Of a DNA stretch of 64,000 nt, positions 9,259-16,577 are shown one piece after another. How positions within the stretch are numbered: position 1 is the stretch's first letter; each line of letters opens with the position of its first letter. Where the stretch lies: assembly GCF_002282895.1 (NCBI RefSeq), contig NZ_NRRB01000003.1, forward strand, positions 372,001 to 436,000, in the 5' to 3' direction. This DNA is from Paraferrimonas haliotis. GTDB taxonomy: Bacteria > Pseudomonadota > Gammaproteobacteria > Enterobacterales > Shewanellaceae. The notes beneath the pieces are model-generated. The model searched no databases and had not been told where the DNA came from. It worked only from the letters and a program-made list of their open reading frames with translations. Position numbers and translations under genes: made by a program.

Positions 9259-10299
9259 ATGAATAAACTCACCTTATTGTTAGTAGGCGTTAGCCTTGCC
9301 CTCACCCCCCTATTATCGGTTTCTAGCGATGCCTTAACGGAAGAAGAGTGGAAACTCGAGGCGTCAATTAGGGTACATCCCAAATACCCAATATCTGCGG
9401 CTCGAGAAGGTAAACAAGGTTCGGTAACGATGTCGTTTAGTGTCGACCCTCAAGGTCAGGTTGATGACATCATTTTTTTGAACACTACCAATAATGTATT
9501 TTCACCGTTCGCTAAAAAAGCCTTAAAGCAGTGGCAATACCCCAAACTATCAACTGAAAAGGAGAGCTACACTCGAACCGGCACTGTCAGACTCGACTTC
9601 ACCCTAGGCAGCAGTCCTGAGGAAGTATCACGACGCTTTAAAGCTAAGATTACCGACGCTTACCAACTTATTACCGATGACAAGTTAGAAGAGGTTGCCA
9701 AAACCATTCGATCCTTGAGCAAACGTGAGCGGCTAAACAATACCGAAGCGTTTTACTTTAACCTGCTTCAAGCCGACTATTGGCAACAAGTCAAAGACCC
9801 AGCCAAAGAGTTGATGTATAGGCTTGAAGCGGCAAGTTTTGATACTCTTGTGCCCAGCAAGATTGCGATGAGAAACCGCTACACAATGATCTCTTTGGCC
9901 GCCAGTTTAGGTCAACTTAGGATTGCAGCACACCAATACAATGCGCTAAACGAGTTAACTTCCGACGAGGCGAAAAACTACAGCTCAGCCCTTGAAGGTG
10001 TGATGGCTCAAGTACGTGATATTTTCCTAAATAGCTCGAAAATTACCGCTCAAGTGTATGCTCACGAGGAGCATCCGCTTTATTATCCGATATCAGGGCA
10101 GTCTGTTGAAGTTTTGCAATTGCCGTCGGGTGACAATGCCGTGCAGCTGCGCTGCCATAATTACATGGGCACCGTGAAACCCACAAAAGCCAAACCAATC
10201 GACATAAACACTGACTGGCAAGGCTGTTATTTACTGGTAATGACCGAGCAGAGCGGAGATTTCTACATTCGCGAGCATTTCACTCGCGCAGACAGTTAA
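9259..10299 (+). CDS. Secreted protein with a TonB C-terminal-like domain
   Basis: This 346-residue protein has a signal peptide (about residues 1-25, cut near SSDA) and was probably exported to the periplasm. Residues about 35-117 match a TonB C-terminal domain: HPKYPISAAREGKQGSV, a SVDPQGQV turn and FAKKALKQWQYPK. There is no N-terminal transmembrane anchor or proline-rich arm, so this is not an energy-transducing TonB. The remaining two thirds look alpha-helical and TPR-like and end in a beta-rich part with two cysteines. The start has an AGGAA site at good spacing. It stands alone after the KAS III operon. Comparable proteins in Alteromonadales are unstudied; function unknown. Confidence 0.6.
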   Translation: MNKLTLLLVGVSLALTPLLSVSSDALTEEEWKLEASIRVHPKYPISAAREGKQGSVTMSFSVDPQGQVDDIIFLNTTNNVFSPFAKKALKQWQYPKLSTEKESYTRTGTVRLDFTLGSSPEEVSRRFKAKITDAYQLITDDKLEEVAKTIRSLSKRERLNNTEAFYFNLLQADYWQQVKDPAKELMYRLEAASFDTLVPSKIAMRNRYTMISLAASLGQLRIAAHQYNALNELTSDEAKNYSSALEGVMAQVRDIFLNSSKITAQVYAHEEHPLYYPISGQSVEVLQLPSGDNAVQLRCHNYMGTVKPTKAKPIDINTDWQGCYLLVMTEQSGDFYIREHFTRADS

Positions 10300-10305
10300 C
10301 CGCTG

Positions 10306-10812
10306 TTAGCTGTTATCAAGCTCTGTTTTATAGAGCTTAAAGCCTCTGGCTTGATAATTGGTTAAGGCTTTTGGGTGATCTAGGGTGCAGGTGTGCACCC
10401 ACAACCGCTTAGTCGAAGTTTGCTGCCACGCTTTTTCGATTGCCTGTGACAACAAATAGCCGCCATAGCCTTTGCCTATGAATTTAGGCGCTAAGCCGAA
10501 ATATTTGATTTCGGTATTGCCATCGGAGTCAAACTCCAGCTCAAAATAACCGGCAATACTGCCTTGGCAATAACCCACCCAGGTGCGAAGTTGCGGACGC
10601 TCCACATAATTGCGCCACTGTTGCTCACTATGATTAAGCTTATCGTGCCACTGCCAGTGTTGGCCTACGAGCTGATACAAGTACCGATTAAACTGAAACT
10701 CATCAAGTTTCGCTTCCACCACTGTCATATCTTGAGCGGCAGTAATTAGCTTAGCCTGCTCAAATTGCAGCATTTCGAGATAATAAATGGATACTTGCGA
10801 GCTTTGCGACAC
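10306..10812 (-). CDS. GNAT-family N-acetyltransferase
   Basis: This is a 168-residue acetyltransferase of the GNAT fold. The acetyl-CoA site is recognisable as IKYFGLAPKFIGKGYGGYLL, with the Q/RxxGxG/A-like motif being IGKGYGG, followed by the C-terminal strand with HTCTLDHPKALTNYQARGF. The start is taken as GTG at 10812 because AGGAG lies 5 bases upstream; the frame itself is open to 10833, but the ribosome site would then be inside the coding region. It is a single gene, convergent with the TonB-C-domain gene only 6 bases away. The substrate cannot be predicted. Confidence 0.8.
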   Translation of the reverse strand: MSQSSQVSIYYLEMLQFEQAKLITAAQDMTVVEAKLDEFQFNRYLYQLVGQHWQWHDKLNHSEQQWRNYVERPQLRTWVGYCQGSIAGYFELEFDSDGNTEIKYFGLAPKFIGKGYGGYLLSQAIEKAWQQTSTKRLWVHTCTLDHPKALTNYQARGFKLYKTELDNS

Positions 10813-10892
10813 GGTGACTCCTAGCAGGTGCACGACGTAATGATGCCACCTAGTTTGACCGCATTGGAACAGATTGCAACCGCAATTTAAGA

Positions 10893-10922
10893 CAAAAAAA
10901 TGGCCTCAACAAGTGAGGCCTA
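10893..10922 (-). terminator. Terminator of the phosphoramidate-type operon
   Basis: The stem GGCCTCA/TGAGGCC (10902-10908 with 10914-10920) has a 5-base loop and is followed on the minus strand by seven T residues. It lies about 120 bases after the nucleotidyltransferase stop. Confidence 0.85.
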
Positions 10923-11044
10923 AAATATATCTAATCACATTAGCAAGGAGAGATTGGGTGGGTAACCAACTCGTTACCCGATGACTCTAGTATTGTCCAA
11001 ACTGCTCGATACTGATGTGTGGCGTGTGTGAATGTTTGTGTGAT

Positions 11045-11830
11045 TTACTCTTCTAACTTAATAAAAGCATCCAATTCACCACTTTTTGCACAGGCTTCGT
11101 AGGTGTTAAGATCATCCACAGAGTCCACTTCCAGCCAACCATTGTCTACCAAAGCCGCTTTCACTTTCCAGTTGGCATCAATGAGTGACTGCAAGAAGGT
11201 GGTCATGTACATGTTGTCAAAATCTTTACCGTCATAGGTGGCACTGCGATCCAGTGATTGATAAAACTCTATGAAGGACGCTATTTTGTCGGCTCGAATC
11301 TTAATAAGCCCTGTGTATTGCCCTTGAATGCGATCATAACTGTCAGGCTTTTTTCCTAACTCAGTAACATAGCCCTGCTCATCCATCATTAAGGTTTCTG
11401 CATCTTGCAGCGGATCTTCAAGACGCAGCGACCAAAGCGCTCGCCATTGCCTATCGATCATTAACCCTATCTCGTCGTCGCAGTCCAGCAAGGTTTGCAA
11501 GTTATTGTCTTGATAAATAATATCGCCATAGGCAATGATTAAGTCTTCGTTGCACGCTTTGATAAACGCTAATGCAGAGAACAGGCTTTCCACCATATTG
11601 GTGCTATCAAAGCGCGAGTTAAACGAAGTATCAAACCCCATTTGCTCAATTTTTTCAGACAAATAACCGGTGGCGATGTGAATATCGTTAATTCCTTGGC
11701 GCTTAAGCACGCGCACTTGGCGCTCAAGCAAGGATTCTCCCATAATCGGAACCAAACACTTAGGGCGATCATTGGTAATGGGTCGTAAACGCGTGCCTTG
11801 GCCTGCAGCCAAAATCAAAACCTTGGTCAT
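11045..11830 (-). CDS. Nucleotidyltransferase, CTP:phosphoglutamine cytidylyltransferase-like
   Basis: This 261-residue GT-A-fold nucleotidyltransferase begins with LILAAGQGTRLRPITNDRPK, the NTP-binding loop plus catalytic lysine. YGDIIY near residue 100 supplies the metal-binding aspartate. By sequence alone it could be a choline-phosphate cytidylyltransferase (LicC type) or sugar nucleotidyltransferase. Context argues for a third option: it follows a glutamine kinase-like gene and a class I amidotransferase-like gene, the same trio as Campylobacter Cj1416-Cj1418. There Cj1416 joins phosphoglutamine to CTP to give gamma-glutamyl-CDP-amidate. Its start overlaps the stop of the upstream gene in ATGA, so translation is coupled. 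The substrate is inferred from context, not shown. Confidence 0.72.
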   Translation of the reverse strand: MTKVLILAAGQGTRLRPITNDRPKCLVPIMGESLLERQVRVLKRQGINDIHIATGYLSEKIEQMGFDTSFNSRFDSTNMVESLFSALAFIKACNEDLIIAYGDIIYQDNNLQTLLDCDDEIGLMIDRQWRALWSLRLEDPLQDAETLMMDEQGYVTELGKKPDSYDRIQGQYTGLIKIRADKIASFIEFYQSLDRSATYDGKDFDNMYMTTFLQSLIDANWKVKAALVDNGWLEVDSVDDLNTYEACAKSGELDAFIKLEE

Positions 11831-12459
11831 AATAATATTCTTTTCAATAAGTTAATGTTAATTTCGGAGAATGGCTTACCCCGCTCTGGATGCCACATCA
11901 TCCCAAAAACCGGTTTATCTTGGTGCTCAAAGGCTTCAATATTCCCCTGCTCATCCGTCGCTAACGCGCGCAAGCCCTGCCCTAAACCAGTTGCCGGTAT
12001 ACCATAGGCGTGATAACTGTTAACCCGTTCAGGTAACTGGTAATCACCACCGCTTATAGTCGTCAGTGAATGCTCCACCGCGACATGATGCTGCACAGGC
12101 TCAAGATGCCCACCTAAACAATGGTTTATTATCTGCAAGCCACGACAGACACCCACCAAGGGCAAATCGTCCGCCAGTGCATAGTCGATTAAAGCGGTTT
12201 CAAACGCATCGCGCTCTGGGGCGTAATCTGAGGCAGTATCGTCAAGATAGCCGAGACTATTGCCGCCACTTAAAATAACGCCATCCAAGTCTAGAGCTTG
12301 CATCAGTGCCGGTACTTGCTCGGGAGCCAGATTCGGCAAAGGCACTGGAACGGCCCCCACCTCAAGCACTAACTCGTACCAATTTTGATCCAGTGCGTCA
12401 CGGCGCTCTGCGTAACTGCTTACGACATCAACTCGTTGGGTTATTCCAATACGCTTCAT
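11827..12459 (-). CDS. Class I glutamine amidotransferase-like hydrolase (peptidase C26; Cj1417-like)
   Basis: This 210-residue member of the peptidase C26/PuuD-like family hydrolyses gamma-glutamyl bonds. The catalytic triad is visible: C105 in GVCRGLQ, H190 and E192 in WHPER. ILSGGNSLG is the usual oxyanion-region loop. PuuD itself cleaves gamma-glutamyl-GABA, but no putrescine genes are present. In Campylobacter the homologous protein Cj1417 removes glutamate from gamma-glutamyl-CDP-amidate to release cytidine diphosphoramidate, and that role fits its neighbours here. The start is 3 bases after the stop of the kinase-like gene, and its end overlaps the nucleotidyltransferase start. The family call is firm; the substrate is an inference. 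Confidence 0.75.
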   Translation of the reverse strand: MKRIGITQRVDVVSSYAERRDALDQNWYELVLEVGAVPVPLPNLAPEQVPALMQALDLDGVILSGGNSLGYLDDTASDYAPERDAFETALIDYALADDLPLVGVCRGLQIINHCLGGHLEPVQHHVAVEHSLTTISGGDYQLPERVNSYHAYGIPATGLGQGLRALATDEQGNIEAFEHQDKPVFGMMWHPERGKPFSEININLLKRILL

Positions 12460-12462
12460 TGT

Positions 12463-13083
12463 TTAGTCCACTAACCGTATGGTTTGGTTAATGCAATCCA
12501 ATTCCAGACGCTGCACTTGCGACAGGCTATCAAATAGCTTTTCCCCCACACCAATAGCAGCGGGTAGCCCAATTTCGGCAGAACGTATCGCCATGTGCGA
12601 GTTGGCACCGCCATATTGGGTAATTAACCCCGCAATGTCGTGCCCAAACAGCCAGTCATACCCCGGATCCGCTTGAGATATCATAACGATCTTGCCAGAC
12701 AACAAGCTGCTGTTGCCATTAGAGTTGGATAAATTAACCACATCCCCCAGTACTTTGCCGATGCCCACGAAATTCGGTTGCGATGAGTATCGCTCAAAAC
12801 TAAAGAATTGCTCTGGTTTTGAAATTAACGAAGGCAACTCGATGACCTTGGTCAATTGATAATCCTGCTTTCTCGCCTCAATGATGCTAGCCAACACCGA
12901 ATGGCTCAAGGTGTTTAATTTTACCCGCATTAAATCGTCGAAGGTGAGATAGGACAGTGCTTCTCGACTGATCTCATGATGTTGCGCAAACTCAATGGCT
13001 GCATCAAGAGCGTTGCTGAGGTTACGAGTGAACTCAAATTTTACTCGCTCACGCTGCTGGGTCGCCGCAACTAAGTAGTCACG
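12463..13083 (-). CDS. 3' part of a frameshifted glutamine kinase-like gene (phosphohistidine domain)
   Basis: This frame carries the C-terminal swivelling domain of a PEP-synthase/PPDK-type phosphotransferase. GGANSHMAIRSAEIGLPAA matches the phosphohistidine signature, with H112 counted from the internal ATG at 12930 (codon 12597-12595) as the carrier. Upstream of that ATG the frame stays open and protein-like (RDYLVAATQQRERVKFEF and onward) up to a stop at 13099-13101. The 5' reading frame stops at 13079-13081, so the two frames meet in a 17-base window. Removing one T from the TTTT run (13084-13087) joins them into one 1006-residue protein. A separate gene starting at 12930 is unlikely, because there is no start signal there and its domain would be incomplete. 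Confidence 0.7.
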   Translation of the reverse strand, partial: RDYLVAATQQRERVKFEFTRNLSNALDAAIEFAQHHEISREALSYLTFDDLMRVKLNTLSHSVLASIIEARKQDYQLTKVIELPSLISKPEQFFSFERYSSQPNFVGIGKVLGDVVNLSNSNGNSSLLSGKIVMISQADPGYDWLFGHDIAGLITQYGGANSHMAIRSAEIGLPAAIGVGEKLFDSLSQVQRLELDCINQTIRLVD

Positions 13084-15484
13084 AAAATTGGTGCCAACTC
13101 AGCTCACTCTCAAGCCCGTTAAGCAGCTGCTCTATGGCACTGATTTCTTGCTCAGTAAACTCGAAGTCAGAGGTGTCATGGCTCGCGGCAGCCGCTTCTG
13201 ATGGCAAAATATACTGTTGTGGATCTTCCCAATAAGCTTGAGTGGTAACCTCGTAGGTACCTGGTCGCAAATGACCGTATTTTTCGATGAGGGCTTGTTC
13301 ACTTACACTGCCATTAACATAGCTCGCTTTGTCCTGCTCAAAATCGCCGGCAACCGTAGTAAAGCTGTTTAAAAATTGCAGTTTTCGAGATTCGGCTAAC
13401 GCACCGCTACCCACTAAATAATTTAGCATTGTGGTGGCGACAAAGCCCGCTCTAGCGGCGTGGGAGAAGGCCAAGGTACCAAAGCGCTTACAATCGTCTA
13501 GGAGAGCCAGTACTTTGTCGATGGGCGTTATTGAACTGGCCACTATTTGTTTGCTACGCAAACTTAAGGTAGCAATGCTGGCAATGTCATCCTGCAACCT
13601 AGTAAGTGCACGTCGCGTAATGGCTTTTAAACCAAGCTCAAGTAGGTCGATATCTTGTTGGGTCACACCATAGGGCATGAGCCGCTGTTGCGCCTTGGCC
13701 TGAAAGTCTGGAGTCCAAATGGTAAAGGCAACATCAAACTCAATTTTATCGTGATAATGGGGGTTGTCTCTGAGTATGGTTAGGTAAGCATTAACGATGC
13801 GCTCGCCACTCTCAACGCTCAAATCTTTGGGTAAAAATGAGTTAAAGCTGGCTCGGACATCCACATAAGGTTGCCCTGAAAATGCCACGATTAATGGGTA
13901 AGGACGCACATCTTTGTAGCCATACTCGGCTCGTTGCTGCGCCCAAACATCGTTGGTTATCAACTGCTGATACAAACTAAACGCCAAGGGTTTAGGTCGA
14001 GTTCCTATAATTTCAGCTGGATTCCAATCCGGCATATTAGCGAACAGCGTGTTGTCGCCACAGATAAAAGGCAGCCGCTCTTGCAATTGTTTAAAGCGCT
14101 CTAGATCGGTATCAATGGAGGCTTTTATTCGATCAATATCGATGTCGTAGTTGTCGTGATTAACCACCACTGGCCGCACTTGAAAAATATGCACATGACC
14201 TTGGTTATCAACGGCAAATTCAATATCCAGCTTATCGAAACCAAGAATCTGCTCCAGCTCTTGTACCGCAGTTAATACAGGATTCAACTCTGCAGCGCTT
14301 TTCGATAACGCCTCTGGGCAAAGTTTACTTACAAGTACCGTTCGCAGCTCGCCATGTGTACCAGCAGTCACAGACTCTGTCGATTGAGTGGAGTCATCAA
14401 AATTAAAACGATAGTAAGGAGCGCCCGACTCAAGGGTACAGGTGAACACCACCCCGGCCATTGCCACATCCGTTAGAAACGCTTGTACTAGCACTTGATC
14501 CGAATCGGTTTGTGGCTTTCCATAGGAATCCACAACCGCATTGACCGCTTCCGTCAATTCGCCATCGTCGACACCACTTACATTAAGAATGCTTTCAAAG
14601 CCGCCAGCATTAGAGGAATGCCAGTTATCTTCGCCTTTGGAGCTTGAACGCACCACCAATTGGCTGTCTCCAAATTGGCCGCGAATGGCGTTAATGACCT
14701 GCTGTGGCTGGCTGCGCCATTGGAGCGTGGTAAAGCTTTCCTGCTTTCCAATAACGCTTTTTTTGACTCTATGCTCTAAACGCGCGAGGGTATCGGCTTT
14801 GGTTCCTAAAATAAAATTAGCAATATCCGTGGGCGAGTTGAATTCGGCCCAATCACCTCGCACGTCCACATAATTGATAGAGCATGTGGTTTGCTCAAAA
14901 AACGCGATTAAAGCCAGCAAGCTCTTGCCTTGAAGCTGAGTCAGCGCTTGATCGCTGTTTAGACGGGCATTATTCAGTTCACCTTGCAACACATCGACCG
15001 CTTTGCTGCTAAGATGCATTAAGCCGGTGAACTCGACTTCTTCACCATTGACTAACAGCGTCTCGGCGGCGACCATATCGGTTTGACTGCGCCCTTGATA
15101 GCGCTGTTGCCATGCGCTATCAATCACCATGGTGACATCGGCACTGGTTTCAATCAGTCGGTTTACAAAGTCTCTGCGAAATAAGGTATCTGAATAAGAA
15201 GTAATAACCGGACGACCGTTAAACGGCGCAGTTAACAGCGAATCTAACGCCGTTCGATGTTGCCAATCCGATGCTACCGTGAAATTCAATTCTGGGTACT
15301 GGCGAACCACATCTTCGATGTGATAACCGCCAATGAAGTGGGTTTGACTGGGACGGGCAATGTTTTGAAAACTGTGCAATTGCCAATCCATAGCGGTTAA
15401 GTTCAAGGCAATGTTCTTCAGAGCAGCGGGCTTATCGCCACTAGCCGGCTTACCCGCACCTAAAAAATACAGTTCAACTGACAT
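13079..15484 (-). CDS. 5' part of a frameshifted L-glutamine kinase-like (PEP synthase-related) gene
   Basis: This 801-codon frame encodes the front of a multidomain enzyme. Residues 1 to about 230 resemble a GT-A nucleotidyltransferase domain (FLGAGKPASGDKPAALK, then SYSDTLF and DVRGDWAEFNSPTDI). Residues about 255-440 form a PPDK-type ATP-grasp domain: VRSSSKGEDNW (278-288), SNAGGFESILNV, and the closing segment IFQVRPV. A helical linker follows. The phosphohistidine domain lies in the next frame. Campylobacter Cj1418, an ATP-grasp plus His-domain enzyme, phosphorylates the amide nitrogen of glutamine; a PEP synthase would also need a PEP/pyruvate barrel, which is absent. Start ATG at 15484. 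Whether the frameshift is real, a sequencing error or recoding is open. Confidence 0.72.
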   Translation of the reverse strand: MSVELYFLGAGKPASGDKPAALKNIALNLTAMDWQLHSFQNIARPSQTHFIGGYHIEDVVRQYPELNFTVASDWQHRTALDSLLTAPFNGRPVITSYSDTLFRRDFVNRLIETSADVTMVIDSAWQQRYQGRSQTDMVAAETLLVNGEEVEFTGLMHLSSKAVDVLQGELNNARLNSDQALTQLQGKSLLALIAFFEQTTCSINYVDVRGDWAEFNSPTDIANFILGTKADTLARLEHRVKKSVIGKQESFTTLQWRSQPQQVINAIRGQFGDSQLVVRSSSKGEDNWHSSNAGGFESILNVSGVDDGELTEAVNAVVDSYGKPQTDSDQVLVQAFLTDVAMAGVVFTCTLESGAPYYRFNFDDSTQSTESVTAGTHGELRTVLVSKLCPEALSKSAAELNPVLTAVQELEQILGFDKLDIEFAVDNQGHVHIFQVRPVVVNHDNYDIDIDRIKASIDTDLERFKQLQERLPFICGDNTLFANMPDWNPAEIIGTRPKPLAFSLYQQLITNDVWAQQRAEYGYKDVRPYPLIVAFSGQPYVDVRASFNSFLPKDLSVESGERIVNAYLTILRDNPHYHDKIEFDVAFTIWTPDFQAKAQQRLMPYGVTQQDIDLLELGLKAITRRALTRLQDDIASIATLSLRSKQIVASSITPIDKVLALLDDCKRFGTLAFSHAARAGFVATTMLNYLVGSGALAESRKLQFLNSFTTVAGDFEQDKASYVNGSVSEQALIEKYGHLRPGTYEVTTQAYWEDPQQYILPSEAAAASHDTSDFEFTEQEISAIEQLLNGLESELSWHQFS

Positions 15485-15507
15485 GTAGATTCTCTATGTT
15501 ATTCTTT

Positions 15508-16107
15508 CTAGACTTGCTGGCGTCCACTAAAACTCAACGCAAGGGTTGTACCATCTACGTATTCTAGTTCACCCCCTACCGGGACACCATGTGCGATACG
15601 ACTAACAGTAAGACGCTGGGCTTTAGCCATATCCGCAATGTAATGCGCGGTAGCCTCGCCTTCTACGGTAGGATTTGTGGCTAAGATGAGCTCTTTTATG
15701 TCGCCACTGGCCAATCGTTCATCTAAGACATCGAGGCCCAAATCATCTGGACCAATACCATCTAATGGCGACAAATGCCCCATTAACACGAAATATTGGC
15801 CACTGTAATGACCGGATGATTCGATTGCCAAAACGTCCGCAGGACTCTCAACGACACACAATTGCCCCGCTTCTGCGCGTCGGGGATTGGCGCATATGCT
15901 GCAACGTTGCTCTTCGGTAAAGGTGCGACAACTTTGGCAGTGGCCAACATCTGTCATTGCCGCTTCTAACGCTTTGCCAAGCTTCAGTCCACCAGAGCGT
16001 TGGCGTTCCAATAATTGAAATGCCATGCGCTGGGCCGACTTAGGACCAACCCCAGGCAACACCTTGAGCGATTGAATCAATTCATCAACAAGTGGGCTAA
16101 ATTTCAC
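15508..16107 (-). CDS. recR: Recombination protein RecR
   Basis: RecR acts with RecO and RecF to load RecA at single-strand gaps. The 199-residue protein has the family order: a helix-hairpin-helix near [17 protein letters not shown], a C4 zinc finger ([16 protein letters not shown]) and a Toprim domain with [12 protein letters not shown]. The start is GTG at 16107 with AAGGAAC upstream; no better ATG is available. It lies downstream of ebfC and dnaX in the order dnaX-ebfC-recR that is conserved across many bacteria, though here a hairpin separates ebfC and recR. Assignment is secure. Confidence 0.97.
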   Translation of the reverse strand: MKFSPLVDELIQSLKVLPGVGPKSAQRMAFQLLERQRSGGLKLGKALEAAMTDVGHCQSCRTFTEEQRCSICANPRRAEAGQLCVVESPADVLAIESSGHYSGQYFVLMGHLSPLDGIGPDDLGLDVLDERLASGDIKELILATNPTVEGEATAHYIADMAKAQRLTVSRIAHGVPVGGELEYVDGTTLALSFSGRQQV

Positions 16108-16134
16108 GAAGCGTTCCTTGTGCTTGGACTGTAT

Positions 16135-16164
16135 AAAATCATTCCCGCCGAAGCGGGAATGAAC
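16135..16164 (-). terminator. Hairpin terminator between ebfC and recR
   Basis: A 10-base-pair stem TCATTCCCGC/GCGGGAATGA (16139-16148 with 16153-16162) has a 4-base CGAA loop and is followed on the minus strand by ATTTTATAC. The T run is short, so it may attenuate rather than stop transcription into recR. Confidence 0.6.
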
Positions 16165-16171
16165 AAGGGTG

Positions 16172-16507
16172 TTAGAACGGCAGTTTCATGCCCGGTGGTA
16201 AATTCATACCTCCGGTCACTTCAGCCATTTTCGCTTTTTGGTTTTCTTCCACGCGACGAGCCGCATCGTTACATGCCGCTGCAATGAGATCTTCTAACAT
16301 TTCTTTTTCGTCTTCATCGCCTAATAGGCTTGGATCGATCTCAACGCGACGCACATTGTGAGCACCGTTCATGGTGACTTTTACCATGCCAGCACCGGCT
16401 TCGCCAGTGACTTCCATTTTGGCAATTTCTTCTTGCATTTTCGCCATGCGATCTTGCATTTGTTGGGCCTGTTTCATCAGGTTGCCCATACCACCTTTTC
16501 CAAACAT
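16172..16507 (-). CDS. ebfC: YbaB/EbfC nucleoid-associated protein
   Basis: This is a small DNA-binding protein of the YbaB/EbfC family, a tweezer-shaped dimer that associates with the nucleoid and is co-conserved with dnaX and recR. The 111-residue protein begins with the typical [18 protein letters not shown] amphipathic helix. The core has [21 protein letters not shown] and ends with the glycine/proline-rich [10 protein letters not shown] tail. Length and position between dnaX and recR match the family exactly. A hairpin follows the stop codon. Confidence 0.95.
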   Translation of the reverse strand: MFGKGGMGNLMKQAQQMQDRMAKMQEEIAKMEVTGEAGAGMVKVTMNGAHNVRRVEIDPSLLGDEDEKEMLEDLIAAACNDAARRVEENQKAKMAEVTGGMNLPPGMKLPF

Positions 16508-16577
16508 ATCGAGTTTCTCAATTGGTTGTCGTCATTAAGCAGGCTATGTTACTGATTTGCCCACTGAGTGCAATATT

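Noticed and set aside
12463..12930. A stand-alone 155-residue PEP-utilising domain gene
   Set aside because: The same frame stays open and protein-like upstream of the internal ATG, up to the frameshift window, so this is the 3' part of the larger gene.
13079..13095. prfB-like programmed +1 frameshift in the kinase gene
   Set aside because: The sequence is not CTTTGAC-like and no upstream Shine-Dalgarno stimulator is seen; a mutation or sequencing error is simpler, though recoding is not excluded.
13079..15484. PEP synthase or pyruvate phosphate dikinase
   Set aside because: The TIM-barrel PEP/pyruvate domain is absent even after joining the frames, and the neighbours match the phosphoramidate pathway.
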